Positions 13,701 to 25,700 of a DNA stretch of 64,000 bases are shown here, in pieces. Position 1 is the first letter of the stretch. The number at the start of each line of letters is the position of its first letter. Both the position numbers and the translations under genes were made by a program. A model generated the notes under the pieces. It did not search any database, was not told the DNA's origin, and saw nothing but the letters and a program-made list of their open reading frames with translations. The stretch comes from Arenicola marina (Eukaryota > Annelida > Polychaeta > Arenicolidae): assembly GCA_964019135.1 (NCBI GenBank), contig OZ025256.1, positions 40,024,035 to 40,088,034 of the forward strand, written 5' to 3'.

Positions 13701-16700
13701 CGTGGCTGGTTCCATGTTCTTCACCATGTCAGACACGAAACTCAGACTCTAAGACTGGCATATAAGGCAGATCAGCTATACGTGGCTGGTTGATATTCAG
13801 GACGTTTTAAAAACTTTTGGCCATATCCTGTCAATATGAGAAGGAAGGGAAGAGCGGAGCCATGTTCTCGGGGGTAACCCCCTACTCTTTGGCTGGGGTT
13901 AGTTGGTTATTCAGGACGCTTTAACCACTTCTGGTCATATCGCGTCAATGGGAGAAGGAAGGGACAGTGGAGCCATGTCCCCGGGGGTAACCCACTACTC
14001 TTTGCGAAGAAGGACAGGGATCTTTATCCTGCGACTACGAGGCGGCCGCCCGCTATACGTGGCCCCTGCTACGTGATATGATAAGAACAAGAGGCGTGAC
14101 CATAGCCGGTATTCATAAACCATCCTTAGGCTTCACAAATCTACTTAACGCTTAACTAAAAAATTGTCCGGCGTTTTTTCTGCTGCAAAATAGTAAAATA
14201 TTGACCTTGGAGATCAGCATTCTATTTAAAACAATTTCTGGATTGTGAATCGCACCACTAGAGACCTGAGCTGCGACGGAACGGCACACCGCTATTGTTA
14301 TGAATACCGGTCCATGAATCTACAGTATATGGAAGAATATATTACAAATAAGCAAAATCCTAGCTTTATTAAGCAAAACATAACTTAGATCTAGCCTATA
14401 CACGTTTAAATTGGTCAGAGAAATCCCCCATGATCGGTTTGGATAAGTCAACTACTGCTACGGCTGGCAAGACCACAGTATTATAGTGTGCTATCGAGAT
14501 TTCCAGATGAGAGACCACTAAGTAGTAATAACTGCCATACACACAGAACTCCGTGAGCACTGGTGGCGTTACCTTGGTTTCAGCCGACGCCACGCCCGGG
14601 TCGAGTTTCTGCACAAGCGTGGCCACAGTGCCGATGAGTTGGAGCCTTGATGAGCCGCTAGAGGCAGCATTGGAGATTGTAAAGACCTTGGTCATCATGG
14701 CTGCCATCACCTGTACAATACAAACACGTGGTCATCATGGCTGACAACACCTGTATAATACCGACACGTGGTCATCATGGCTGACAACACCTGTACAATA
14801 CAAACACGTGGTCATCATGGCTGACAACACCTGTACAATACAAACACGTGGTCATCATGGCCGACAACACCTGTACAATACAAACACGTGGTCATCATGG
14901 CTGACAACACCTGTACAATACAAACACGTGGTCATCATGGCTGACAACACCTGTACAATACAAACACGTGGTCATCATGGCCGACATCACCTGTACAAGA
15001 CAAACACGTGGTCATCATGGGTGACATCACCTGTACAAGACAAACACGTGGTAATCATGGCTGACAACACCTGTACAATACAAACACGTGGTCATCATGG
15101 CTGACAACACCTGTACAATACAAACACGTGGTCATCATGGCTGACATCACCTGTACAAGACAAACGCGTGGTCATCATGGCTGACAACACCTGTACAATA
15201 CAAACACGTGGTCACCATGGCTGACAACACCTGTACAATACAAACACGTGGTCATCATGGCTGACATCACCTGTATAATACAAACACGTGGTCATCATGG
15301 CTGACAACATCTGGACAATACAAACACGTGGTCATCATGGCTGACAACACCTGTACAATACAAACACGTCATCATGGCCGACATCACCTGTATAATACAA
15401 ACACGTGGTCATCATGGCTGACAACATCTGGACAATACAGATTGTTCCTCATGGAAGAATTATCAATTTCTTTATAATTTACTGGACCTGAAAACCCTCA
15501 CACGTTTGTTCTTCTGGAATAATTATCGATTTCTTTATAATTTACTGGACCTGAAAACCTTCACACGTTTGTTCTTCTGGAATAATTATCGATTTCTTTA
15601 TAATTTACTGGACCTGAAAACCTTCACACGTTTGTTCTTCTGGAATAATTATCGATTTCTTTAAAATTTACTGGACCTGAAAACCTTCACACGTTTGTTC
15701 TTTTGGAATAATTATCGATTTCTTTATAATTTACTGGACCTGAAAACCTTCACACGTTTGTTCTTCTGGAATAATTATCGATTTCTTTAGAATTTACTGG
15801 ACCTGAAAACCTTCACACGTTTGTTCTTCTGGAATAATTATCGATTTCTTTAGAATTTACTAGCCCTGAAAACCTTCACAGGTTTGTTCTTCTGGAATTA
15901 CTGCTTTGCATTGCTGAACACACGGACCTTGTTCTGCTGTTCTTTCTGTTCCTGGGCTATCCTTGCAGCCTCCGCGGCCTGCGCTTCCCCCTCCGCCGTC
16001 CTCTGCCGGAATATGGATGTGGAGCCGGTGTCCGTCTGGAATCAAAGGTAGTAGCATAAGCAACCAGGCAGCGATCCCCCATACCATTGCTCCTTCAGGA
16101 TCAATTGATGTACAGAAAAGGAAAAAAAGATTTGATTTGACTGAGAACCAATTAATCTGTTTGGCTTCAATGGAATTATTATACGCAAAATCGATATTCA
16201 AACATGCAAAAATAGCAAAACCTACGTATACTTATACGTATAATATAATAATAGCATGGCAGGCTTTCCTCCTACCGTGGACGTGGTGGTCTCGTCCGGC
16301 GTGACGGTGTTGGCGATGGCGGTGAACTGGGCCAGGGTGTCGCCCAGGTTGAGCAGCGCCTGGGAGGGGTCAATGTCGATGGCGGCCGACACCGTGTCAT
16401 CGAGGCTCGCTTTGGCGGGCTGGACCTGTAGGCAAAGCATGCCAAATGAATAAAAAAAAAATATATATGTATATAAAAAATAAAAATATATTTTTAAAAT
16501 TAAAAAACAATTAACACATTTTTTTACAATTAAAAAAGATTTTTAAAAAATAACAAATTAAACTGTGTCTTTGTGCACCCAGGATCTTAATTGGGTCAAG
16601 GAACCTCCCGGGACGATGAAGGATGGGTGAAGCATAAACCCATATTAAGTGCCCCGGCCAGGACGAAATAGTGGAGCAGATATTAAGTGACAAAATCATC

Positions 16701-19700
16701 ATATTGTGAGACAAGCACAAAATTTGGCATGGATGCTCCCCTGGGACTAGGTTTTTTTCACGTGGCGCTATCTGGTGAAGGAATTTATTGGTCAAAGTAC
16801 GCACAACATGCGTAGTTTGGCCAACATTACGCACACCTTACGAACTTTCATAAGGCAAACCAGCTGGGTTTTCCGCCATTACCTGCACCACGATCTCCAC
16901 GTCCGCCGCCGTCTGGTACATATCTGCGACGTGGACGACCACGACCAGCTGGTGGTTTTTGCTAGCGTCTCCTAGCGGCAGCATGGGCGTCAAGGTGGAA
17001 AATGCGGTGGACTGGCCGTACAGGATGTACTCGTAGCTGTACGCCAGCACCGCCGCAGGGTCGGTGCCGCCAGAGGGCGGTAGGTGTTCACCGTCGTCCT
17101 GCCAGCCCGTACAGGACACCGCGAAAATCTCCAAGGCAAATCCTGACGATAGGAGGACGATAGCCATAAGTAAATTACTTACTTATTTTATGATTTTTAT
17201 CATTTTAGCATAATATTAAATGGATTGGTCTTTTAGTGACATCAATAAATGTAATGACCAATTATAGACGATAATACACATACTGACCATTTATTGACCA
17301 AAACAAGCATAATGACCTTCTATTGACTAATGAGCGTTGATCGTATTGAGATATTTACTTTAATTTACCTTAATATACTTGCTTTCTAACCAGCCAGTGT
17401 GACATATAATTTTCATTCACTTGTTTCCTGCTTGCAAATGCGATGACTCGTTTATCACTCACTCCAATAACAATCCATCGGTTGGTGCTTTAGGGCGTGT
17501 TCGATTTACATGAAACCGATAGGAAACTGAAACTGTTTTTGAAACCGGTTTTCGAGCAAACCGGTTTCGGTTCTTCCCCTGTCGAATAGTCAATTCGGCA
17601 AACTGGTTTTGGTTTCATGTAAATCGAACACGCCCTTAGTGTATCCTCGGGGCAAAGTGATGGTCCTTACCGCCAGGTGGCGTGACGCTGCAGGCGCCCC
17701 CATGCGGCGGCGCGTTGACGTAGATGGTTTGTTTGGCCAGTCCCTGTGTCGCTCCCGGGATGTTCACCGTCAGTGCCAACTCGTAGACGGTGTCTGCCTT
17801 CAGCATGTTGGCGGGCAGCGTCAAGGTCAGCACTCGTCCCCCTGGCAACGAAACAGGCGTCACGAATCACGTGCTCAACACGGAAGATAATGTTTGTTCG
17901 TTCTTCCATGTGTGGAGGAACCTTCGTTTCAGCATTGCTCACGTACGACTCACGCCTGCTAATGTTATTGATGTTATTGAGTACAGAACAAATATCATAT
18001 TCAGTCAGCGAAAAGCAAAGATCATTGTTAACATGAACGCCTTCTTATAGTGAACCAAAGCTTCAGCATAGCTGATTGAGTAAAGATGGTCTGGGACGTG
18101 GCGGGGGACCTGCCTATTGTTGGGGGTTGGGGTGGGATTGTCTATTGTCGGGGGTTGGGGTGGGGCTGCCTATGTTGGGGGTGGGGCTGCCTATTGTTGG
18201 TTGGGGGCGAGGAGTGGAGCTGTCTATTGTTCGGGTGGGGCAGGGGGGGGGGCTGCCTAATGTCGGGGATGGTGAGGGATGACTATTTTTGGGGGTGGAG
18301 GTTGGACTGCATATGTTAGGGGTGGGTATGGGGCTGTCTATTGTTTGGGGTGGGGTGGGGCTGCCTATGTTGAGAGTGGGGGCTGGGGCTGCCTATTTTG
18401 GGGACGGGGGTGGGGCAGCCTATTGTTGAGGGTGAGGGTAGGGCTGCCTATTGTTGAGGGTAGGGTGGGGCAGCCTCTTGTTGAGGGTGAGGGTAGGGCT
18501 GCCTATTGTTGAGGGTAGGGTGGGGCAGCCTAGTGTTATGGGTGGTGGTGGTGGGGGGGGGATGCCTACCCTCCAGGGTGTCAATCATCGCTGAGGTGAG
18601 GGGTACGTCCGTGCCTCCCGTAGACAGACTCCACTTCATGGTCGGTATGGCGGCTCCACATGTGTCGCACGACCCCGACATGATCTTGGCAACCTGAGGA
18701 TTCGTCTTTGGGAAGCAGTTGGCTAAGCATCTAAAACACGGAAACAACGTTGATATTTTAGGGCACATGTGAACACATAATAGACAAGAAACGAGAGCTC
18801 CCGGGATAACAGTCGACTCTATAAACCGTAGTTTATTATTATTTCGCTGTGAGGCGCCACTGCATTTGCAATGCACGCTGGGTATAGTTTTGGTCTTTCT
18901 AAGATGACGACATCACATGGCAACATAGAGTTAACATTTTATATTGCGGTCTATGTAAATGAAAGTATAAACCATGTGTGCGTGATTAAGGCATGATTAG
19001 TAATTTTATATATGCTGTGTCATTACAGTAACTATATATATCATTTCTCATTGCTATTGATTGTTTATGTTGACGACTGGCGGGTACATTCCCTGTGTTA
19101 TAGGACTCACAGCATGCTGACGGTGGGCGGGTACATTCCCTGTGTTATAGGACTCACAGAATGCTGACGGTGGGCGGGGGGTACATTCCATGTGTTATAG
19201 GACTCACAGCATGCTGACGGTGGGCGGGGGGTACATTCCCTGTGTTATAGGACTCACTTAATGTTGACGGTGGGCGGGGGGTACATTCCTTGTGTTATAG
19301 GACTAACAGCATTTTGACGGTGGGCGGGGGGTACATTCCCTATGTTATAGGACTCACTTCATGCTGACGGTGGGCGGGGGATACACTCCCTGTGTTATAG
19401 GACTCACTGTATGTTGACGGTGGGCGGGGGGTGCATTCCCTGTGTTATAGGACTCACTTCATGTTGACGGTGGGCGGGGGGTACATTCCCTGTGTTATAG
19501 GACTCCCAGCATGCTGACGGTGGGCGGGTACATTCCCTGTGTTATAGGACTCACTTCATGCTGACGGTGAGCGGGGGGTATACTCCCTGTGTTATATGAC
19601 TCACTTCATGCTGACGGTGGGCGGGTCTCCCGCTTGGAGCATCAGCGTATGCCTGACGCTTCTCTCTCTCGTGTCTTTCTTCACCACAGCCTTAAACACG

Positions 19701-22700
19701 TAGCTGATGTTGGCCTCCATCATTCCCGTGTTGAAGGCCAGCTTCCCCGTGGTGTCCCGAACGTCCAGCTTGCCGGGACCCCCGCCGAAACACCCTCCCA
19801 GGTCGCTTCCGCCGCCCGCCGCCGCTGGCGCTGTCGGAGGATGTGATCAGATTAAGCTTGGTGCGTTCAGGCTTCCGACTTCAAAGACTGATTGGTGAGA
19901 AATTGGTCATAAACATTGCACCAAAGAGAGGCTAAAAAACCTTGAAGATGATCGATACGGCACGGTCGGTGTGGGAAATAGAATGAATTACCGCTGTTGC
20001 ACGAATTGGCGCCCCGTTTTAATAAGCGCCCGGTCAAGGGATATCTTTTTACTAAACAAATTAAATATAATATGTTCTTTCTTTATCGGTCTCATGTTAC
20101 CCCTGCAGATACATTGACGTTGATTGGTGATCAGTAAAGGTTTTTTTGCAGAAAAAAAGTGTTTTTACAGAAAGAGAGAGTTTTTACAGAAGAAGAGAGT
20201 TTTTACAGATAGAGAGAGTTTTTACAGAAAAGAGAGTTTTTACAGAAAACAATGACATGGACATGCATGATGAATGGTATAGGAAGAATGGAGCTGACTC
20301 ACCTGTACTAGGGATGGGGACTGTGGGCAGGTTGCCCTGGTCATCGAGAAGCTTGAAGACGTCTTCCTCCTCCAGTCGGAAACAGTACCAGTCAAATGTC
20401 ATGCCGGCTGCGACCTTGACCTCAGCCGGCGTATCGGGGGTGTCACCGCTGTCCGGATCCAGACTCGCGTCTACCGCGTTCACCTCCACGTCCCTCTGGA
20501 AGCCCTTCAGCTGGAACTCGCCGCCGGAGAAACCGGCCACGAGGTCCGATCCGATGATCCGGACGTATGTGCTGGCGGAGGTCGCCATGTCCGTGAGGTT
20601 CTTCATCTGGACTGACAGCCGCAGGATGTAGAGGCCGTAATCCAGGGCCAGGGGCGGCAGGAAGAGGCCCTCTCTGGTGATGACGGCGCCAAGGGTCTCT
20701 AGGTCGAAGGGGGCTCCGGAAGGGTTGTCCTTATCCAGAATGGACCACGTGGTGATGACGGTGCTCTCGGCCTCGCAGTCGATGTGCGTGGTGAAGGCCG
20801 ACAGGAAGGTCTCGATGGCGCGCGACTTCCGGAAGACGCGAGGGTCATCCGGGGACTTCCCCGGCCCGTCGGCCACGTCCACCTGGGGCGGGAAGCACGG
20901 CACACCATCCACCTGAAGGATGTCATGGATTTCCGGTTCCGAGTGTGTCTGGATCGCCGTCACGTTCACTGCCCACCTGCCCTCCGCCTTCGGGGTGAAG
21001 GCCATGTGGTACGTGGTCGTCGGGGCGACGGCCGTGAAGGTTTCTGGCGCCGCGTCTGGGCAGAGTCCGATCTGGGCGGCCTGGTGTTGGACCACGTGAC
21101 TTCCGCCGAGGGTCAGATCCAGCTTCAGGCAGAGATCCGTCTTCACCTCCTTCATCTCGATGGTGAACTGCACCACGTCGCCAATAATGACGTTCCTATC
21201 GTAGCCAATGGCCTTGATGTCCACTGATGACGTAATGGTGACGTCACGGGTGGAAATCTCGCCGGCGTTCACGGCGTTGCTCGCTGCTAAGGTGACCTTG
21301 TGGCGGCCCGGGGTGGTGAAGCGGCGCAGGGCCTCGGGAGTCGTGCTGCCGTAGTGTACAGTCTCCGAGAAGGTCCAGTTGTACACCACGTTACTTCCGG
21401 CGGAAATCTCCGCCCGGAAGTTCACCAGGGCATCCATGGGGAAGACATCCGGCGCCGTCTGGATCGGAGGCCCCGGGGGTGGGGCGGGGGACCCCTCCTC
21501 CCAGGCCGAGAACCCGAGTCCTGTGATCCCCTCCTCCACGTCCATGGACAGCCACTCCCGCTGCGATCCATAACCATTCCGGATCGTCACATTCACCACG
21601 TAATGGCCGACTGCCGCGTAGGTGTGGTTCACCTGCTGATTCCAGCTCAGATCCAGATCCCGAAACGGCGTCACGATCCCGTCCCCGAAGTCGATCTCCA
21701 CCACGAGGGCGGTCGGCAGCGGCAGCTGCTGATTCCGAAAGATGTAGATCGTCGGGACGCCCGTCGGGAGGCTGACGGGGGAGTTGCTCGCGACGGTGAA
21801 TCCGACCACGGGATGCTGGACGGTGACGTAGTCCGCTACGGATCCCGTCACTGCGGCTAGTCGAGCCTCCAGGCTGCTGACGGCGTTGGTGGCATTCACC
21901 CGGACGCGGTAGTCCCCGGCGCTGGCGAAGGTGTGCTCAAAGACGAATGGACCGCCGTCAGCAACGGCAATCGTCATCGTATCCGGATTGGTTCCATCCT
22001 CGAAGTGGACCGCCAGAGTGAACTCTGTCCCGTTCGTCAAGGTCACCTCGAAGCGAACAGGGGCTCCCGGACTGACGACTTGCGCCCCAGTGGTTAGCTG
22101 AAGCCCTGTTATCAAGGCGACGACCGACACATTCGCCAGGAGTGTGGTGGCGCTGATGACGTTGTTGCACCTGAGCGCCACGGGGTAGGATCCGGGCGCT
22201 GGGAAGGTGTGAACCAGGGAGATAGGGTTCGGGATGGAGAGATCCTCGGCGGATTCCGGATTCCCAATCCCGGCTCCGTCGCCGAAGTCCCAAGCGATGA
22301 CGACCTTGTCCGGAGCAGTGACGTCAGCGGGGACGGAAATGGTGAAATTGATATCGCCCGGCGGGAAAGGAACCACTTCCGGCAACAAGGTCAAAGTTAG
22401 AACGGTGATCGGTCTCTGGATCTGGACTACTTGGTCTTGACTGGCGTCCAGTCTTACCTCGCTGACGTTATTGGAGATCCTGATGGACACGGAGTAGTTT
22501 CCCGGCACGCTGTACACGTGGCTCAGCTGCAGGACTCCGGTCGAGTCCAGCGGATTCTGGTGGGTGACCGTCTCCATGGGCCCATCGGATCCTGTGAACC
22601 AGACCTCATACTTGGCGTGCGACGCGCGGCCGAGCTCCACTTCGAAGAGGATCGGACTTTCCGGGGGTCCGCTGGCGTTCAGGACCCGGAGGACGGGACT

Positions 22701-25700
22701 TTCTATGATAATCTGGATCTCGTGGTCGACGTCAGAGGCGGCGCTGGACACCAAGTTGCTGCAGTTAACCCGGCTGATGCCGTTCCCGACGGCCGTATCC
22801 CCGAACTGGCGATCCAGATGAGCGGTCTGCCCCTGGCTCAGCTCCGGAGTGTACACCGTGGCGGACGTCCCGTCCTTGAAGCTCCAGACGCACCAGATGG
22901 GTCCGGTCGGCGGGAGGCTCGGATCCGAGAGACTCAGGTCAAAGGTCACTAAGCCGTCCGGATACGAGACCGGACTTGTGGCTCTGAGCGACACCTCGGC
23001 CAAGGGACGCTGTACCGTGACGTCATAACTGACCTCTTGGTAACTGAGGGAGTTATTGCCGAGGATCCGGATGGTGAAGTTGCCGGGTTGGCTGTACTGG
23101 TGGGTGAAGGTCACCGGGGAGGAGGCGGCGGAGAAGTTGGTCATATTCTGGATCTCCCACACGGATTCGTCGCTGAAACGGACGAATGCCGTGACCAGGG
23201 ATCCATCCGTGACGCCGACCACCAGGGTGAGCGTGTCCGTTATCTGGATCGCGTCCTGGTCCATGGATCCGGACAGACCGGTCACTGCGGATAGCGCCGT
23301 CAGCGTCTGCGGCAGGCTGACTTCCTCCGACCCGAGAGCGTTGCTGGCCGTCAGCCGGACCGTGTAGTAAGCGGAAGTGACGTAGGTGTGGGTGATTGCG
23401 ATGTCGTCCGGCGCGGTCCAGTCCGAGGATGTCCTTCCGGTCGCTGGGGGCGAGTTGCCGTCGCCGACATCCACGGCGTACTCAAGGTCAGACCCGGCAT
23501 CTACGTGTACCGCGAAGGTCACCGGCTCACCGGCCATCACGTCGTATGACGTCACCGAGATGCTGGCGCCGGAAATCTCCACACCCACTTGGACCGAATG
23601 CTGGGGAGTCACCACCGTGGCGGACACGCCGTTCCACATAGAGAGCTGGACGTCGTAGCGACCGTAGGCGCTGTAGGTGTGTGTCAGGTTGTGTGAGTCT
23701 CCCGTGGTTAACACCAGTGGTTCCAGCAGAGAGCCGCCACCCGAGTCTCCGAAGGTCAAATTCCCCGTGACCGCTGTGGCCGATTCGCCGGCCGTCTGCG
23801 TCAGCACACACGTCACTTCCTGTTCCTGTCGCGTGACGTTGCCGCATGTCAACTCGTACTCGCCCAGCGGGTGCTGCACGTCGACGTCAATGGACGCCGT
23901 CACATTGCTGACGCTATTGCTGACGGAGATGTTGACGGTGCAGGAAACTGGGTTTGCGTAAGTGTGGTTGTCTTCCCTAAGACCAAGGCCTGGCTGCTCG
24001 GGGCCCACTGACGGGGGGCTTCCGTCGCCCCAGTCCACGCTGAATTCGGGGTTGGATCCCTCCTGCAGGGTGCTGTACACAACCCACGGGGTACCGACCC
24101 GGACATAGGGCTGCCCGTGCAGGGTCAGACCCGACAGCACCGTATCCACATTCAGCGGGACTTCCGTGGCGACGTGACTCACCATATTATCGCCCTCCAC
24201 CTTGAGCACGTGGCGCCCGACTATGAAGGCACTAGGAGCCAAGGTAGCGGACCACGCCCCAGTGCTGGTCTCCACGACGGACCCCTCCTCCACGTCGTTC
24301 ACCAACACCTTGAAGGTGACGTTTGTCCCGTTGGAAATGCTCCAATCTAGCGTCAACCCAGTCGATGCCACCTGATTGATGACCGTCGGGAGGAAGCTAA
24401 AATCCGCTATAGGCCTCTGCACCACGACGGGCACCTCGCTATTGAAGTCCCCTATGTGGTTGTAGCAGTTCACCGAGGCGACGTAAACCCCGACCGGGTA
24501 CTCATGTGACGCCGTCATCGTCCCATTCGGACTCTCCGCGTACACCGTCTCGTACAGGCCATCCCCGAAGTCGTACGTACAAGTCACGTGACTTCCGCCT
24601 CCCAGGGCGCTGGTGAAGAGGACTACCTCGGTCTCGTTGCTCGGGGAGGTGGCGCTGGTGCTCGGAGTCTCGATGGCTCTAACCACGTAGGCGGTGATCT
24701 CCAGGGTGGCCGAGCTGATGGAGTTACTGACCGAGGCGCGGATCAGCTTGGCGCCCACCGTAGCGTAGGTGTGGCTAAAAACCGGGATGTCCGCCGCGCT
24801 GACGAACGTGGTGTTCTCCTCACCCTCGGCCGCGTCGTTGACGTCATATTGCAAGACAACCCTGGGGTGACTGCCCCCGTCGAGCGAGATCACGATAGTG
24901 GTGGGATCTCCTAGCGACGTGTGGTTTCCCTGGAGACGGAACGCGCATGACCAGATTGGCGACAAGGTGTATAACTCATAACGGATTTGTCGACGCTATC
25001 TTTTTCTCTTTCAGCATTATTACGTGCGGAGCACAGACAAGCACTGCAGACGCAGTCGTTCTGTGTTTCCTTTGATTTACCATTGCAATAACGTGATACA
25101 CGTTGAATCTCGACCAGGCACAACTATGTGTCACTAGAGTACACTGCCAGTCACACAATAATGTAACACTAGAGTACACTGCCAGTCACACAAAATGTAA
25201 CACTAGAGTACACTGCCTGTCACGCACAACAATGTGTCACTAGAGTAAACTGCCAGTCACGCACAACAATGTGTCACTAGAGTACACTGCCTGTCACGCA
25301 GAACAATGTGCCACTAGAGTAAACTGCCAGTCACACACTAGAATGTGTCACTAGAGTACACTGCCTGTCACGCAGAACAATGTGCCACTAGAGTAAACTG
25401 CCAGTCACGCACAACAATGTGTCACTAGAGTACACTGCCTGTCACGCAGAACAATGTGCCACTAGAGTAAACTGCCCGTCACACACAACAATGTGTCACT
25501 AGAGTACACTGCCTGTCACGCAGAACAATGTGCCACTAGAGTAAACTGCCAGTCACACACAAGAATGTGCCACTAGAGTAAACTGCCTGTCAGGCACAAC
25601 AATGTGTCACTAGAGTCCACTGCCAGTCACACAATGTGTCACTAGAGTACACTGCCAGTCACACACAACAATGTATCACTGGTGTACACTGCCAGTCACA

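Noticed and set aside
20677-24914. Numerous plus-strand open frames across exon v2
   Set aside because: Antisense shadows of the GC-rich PKD exon; none has family motifs.
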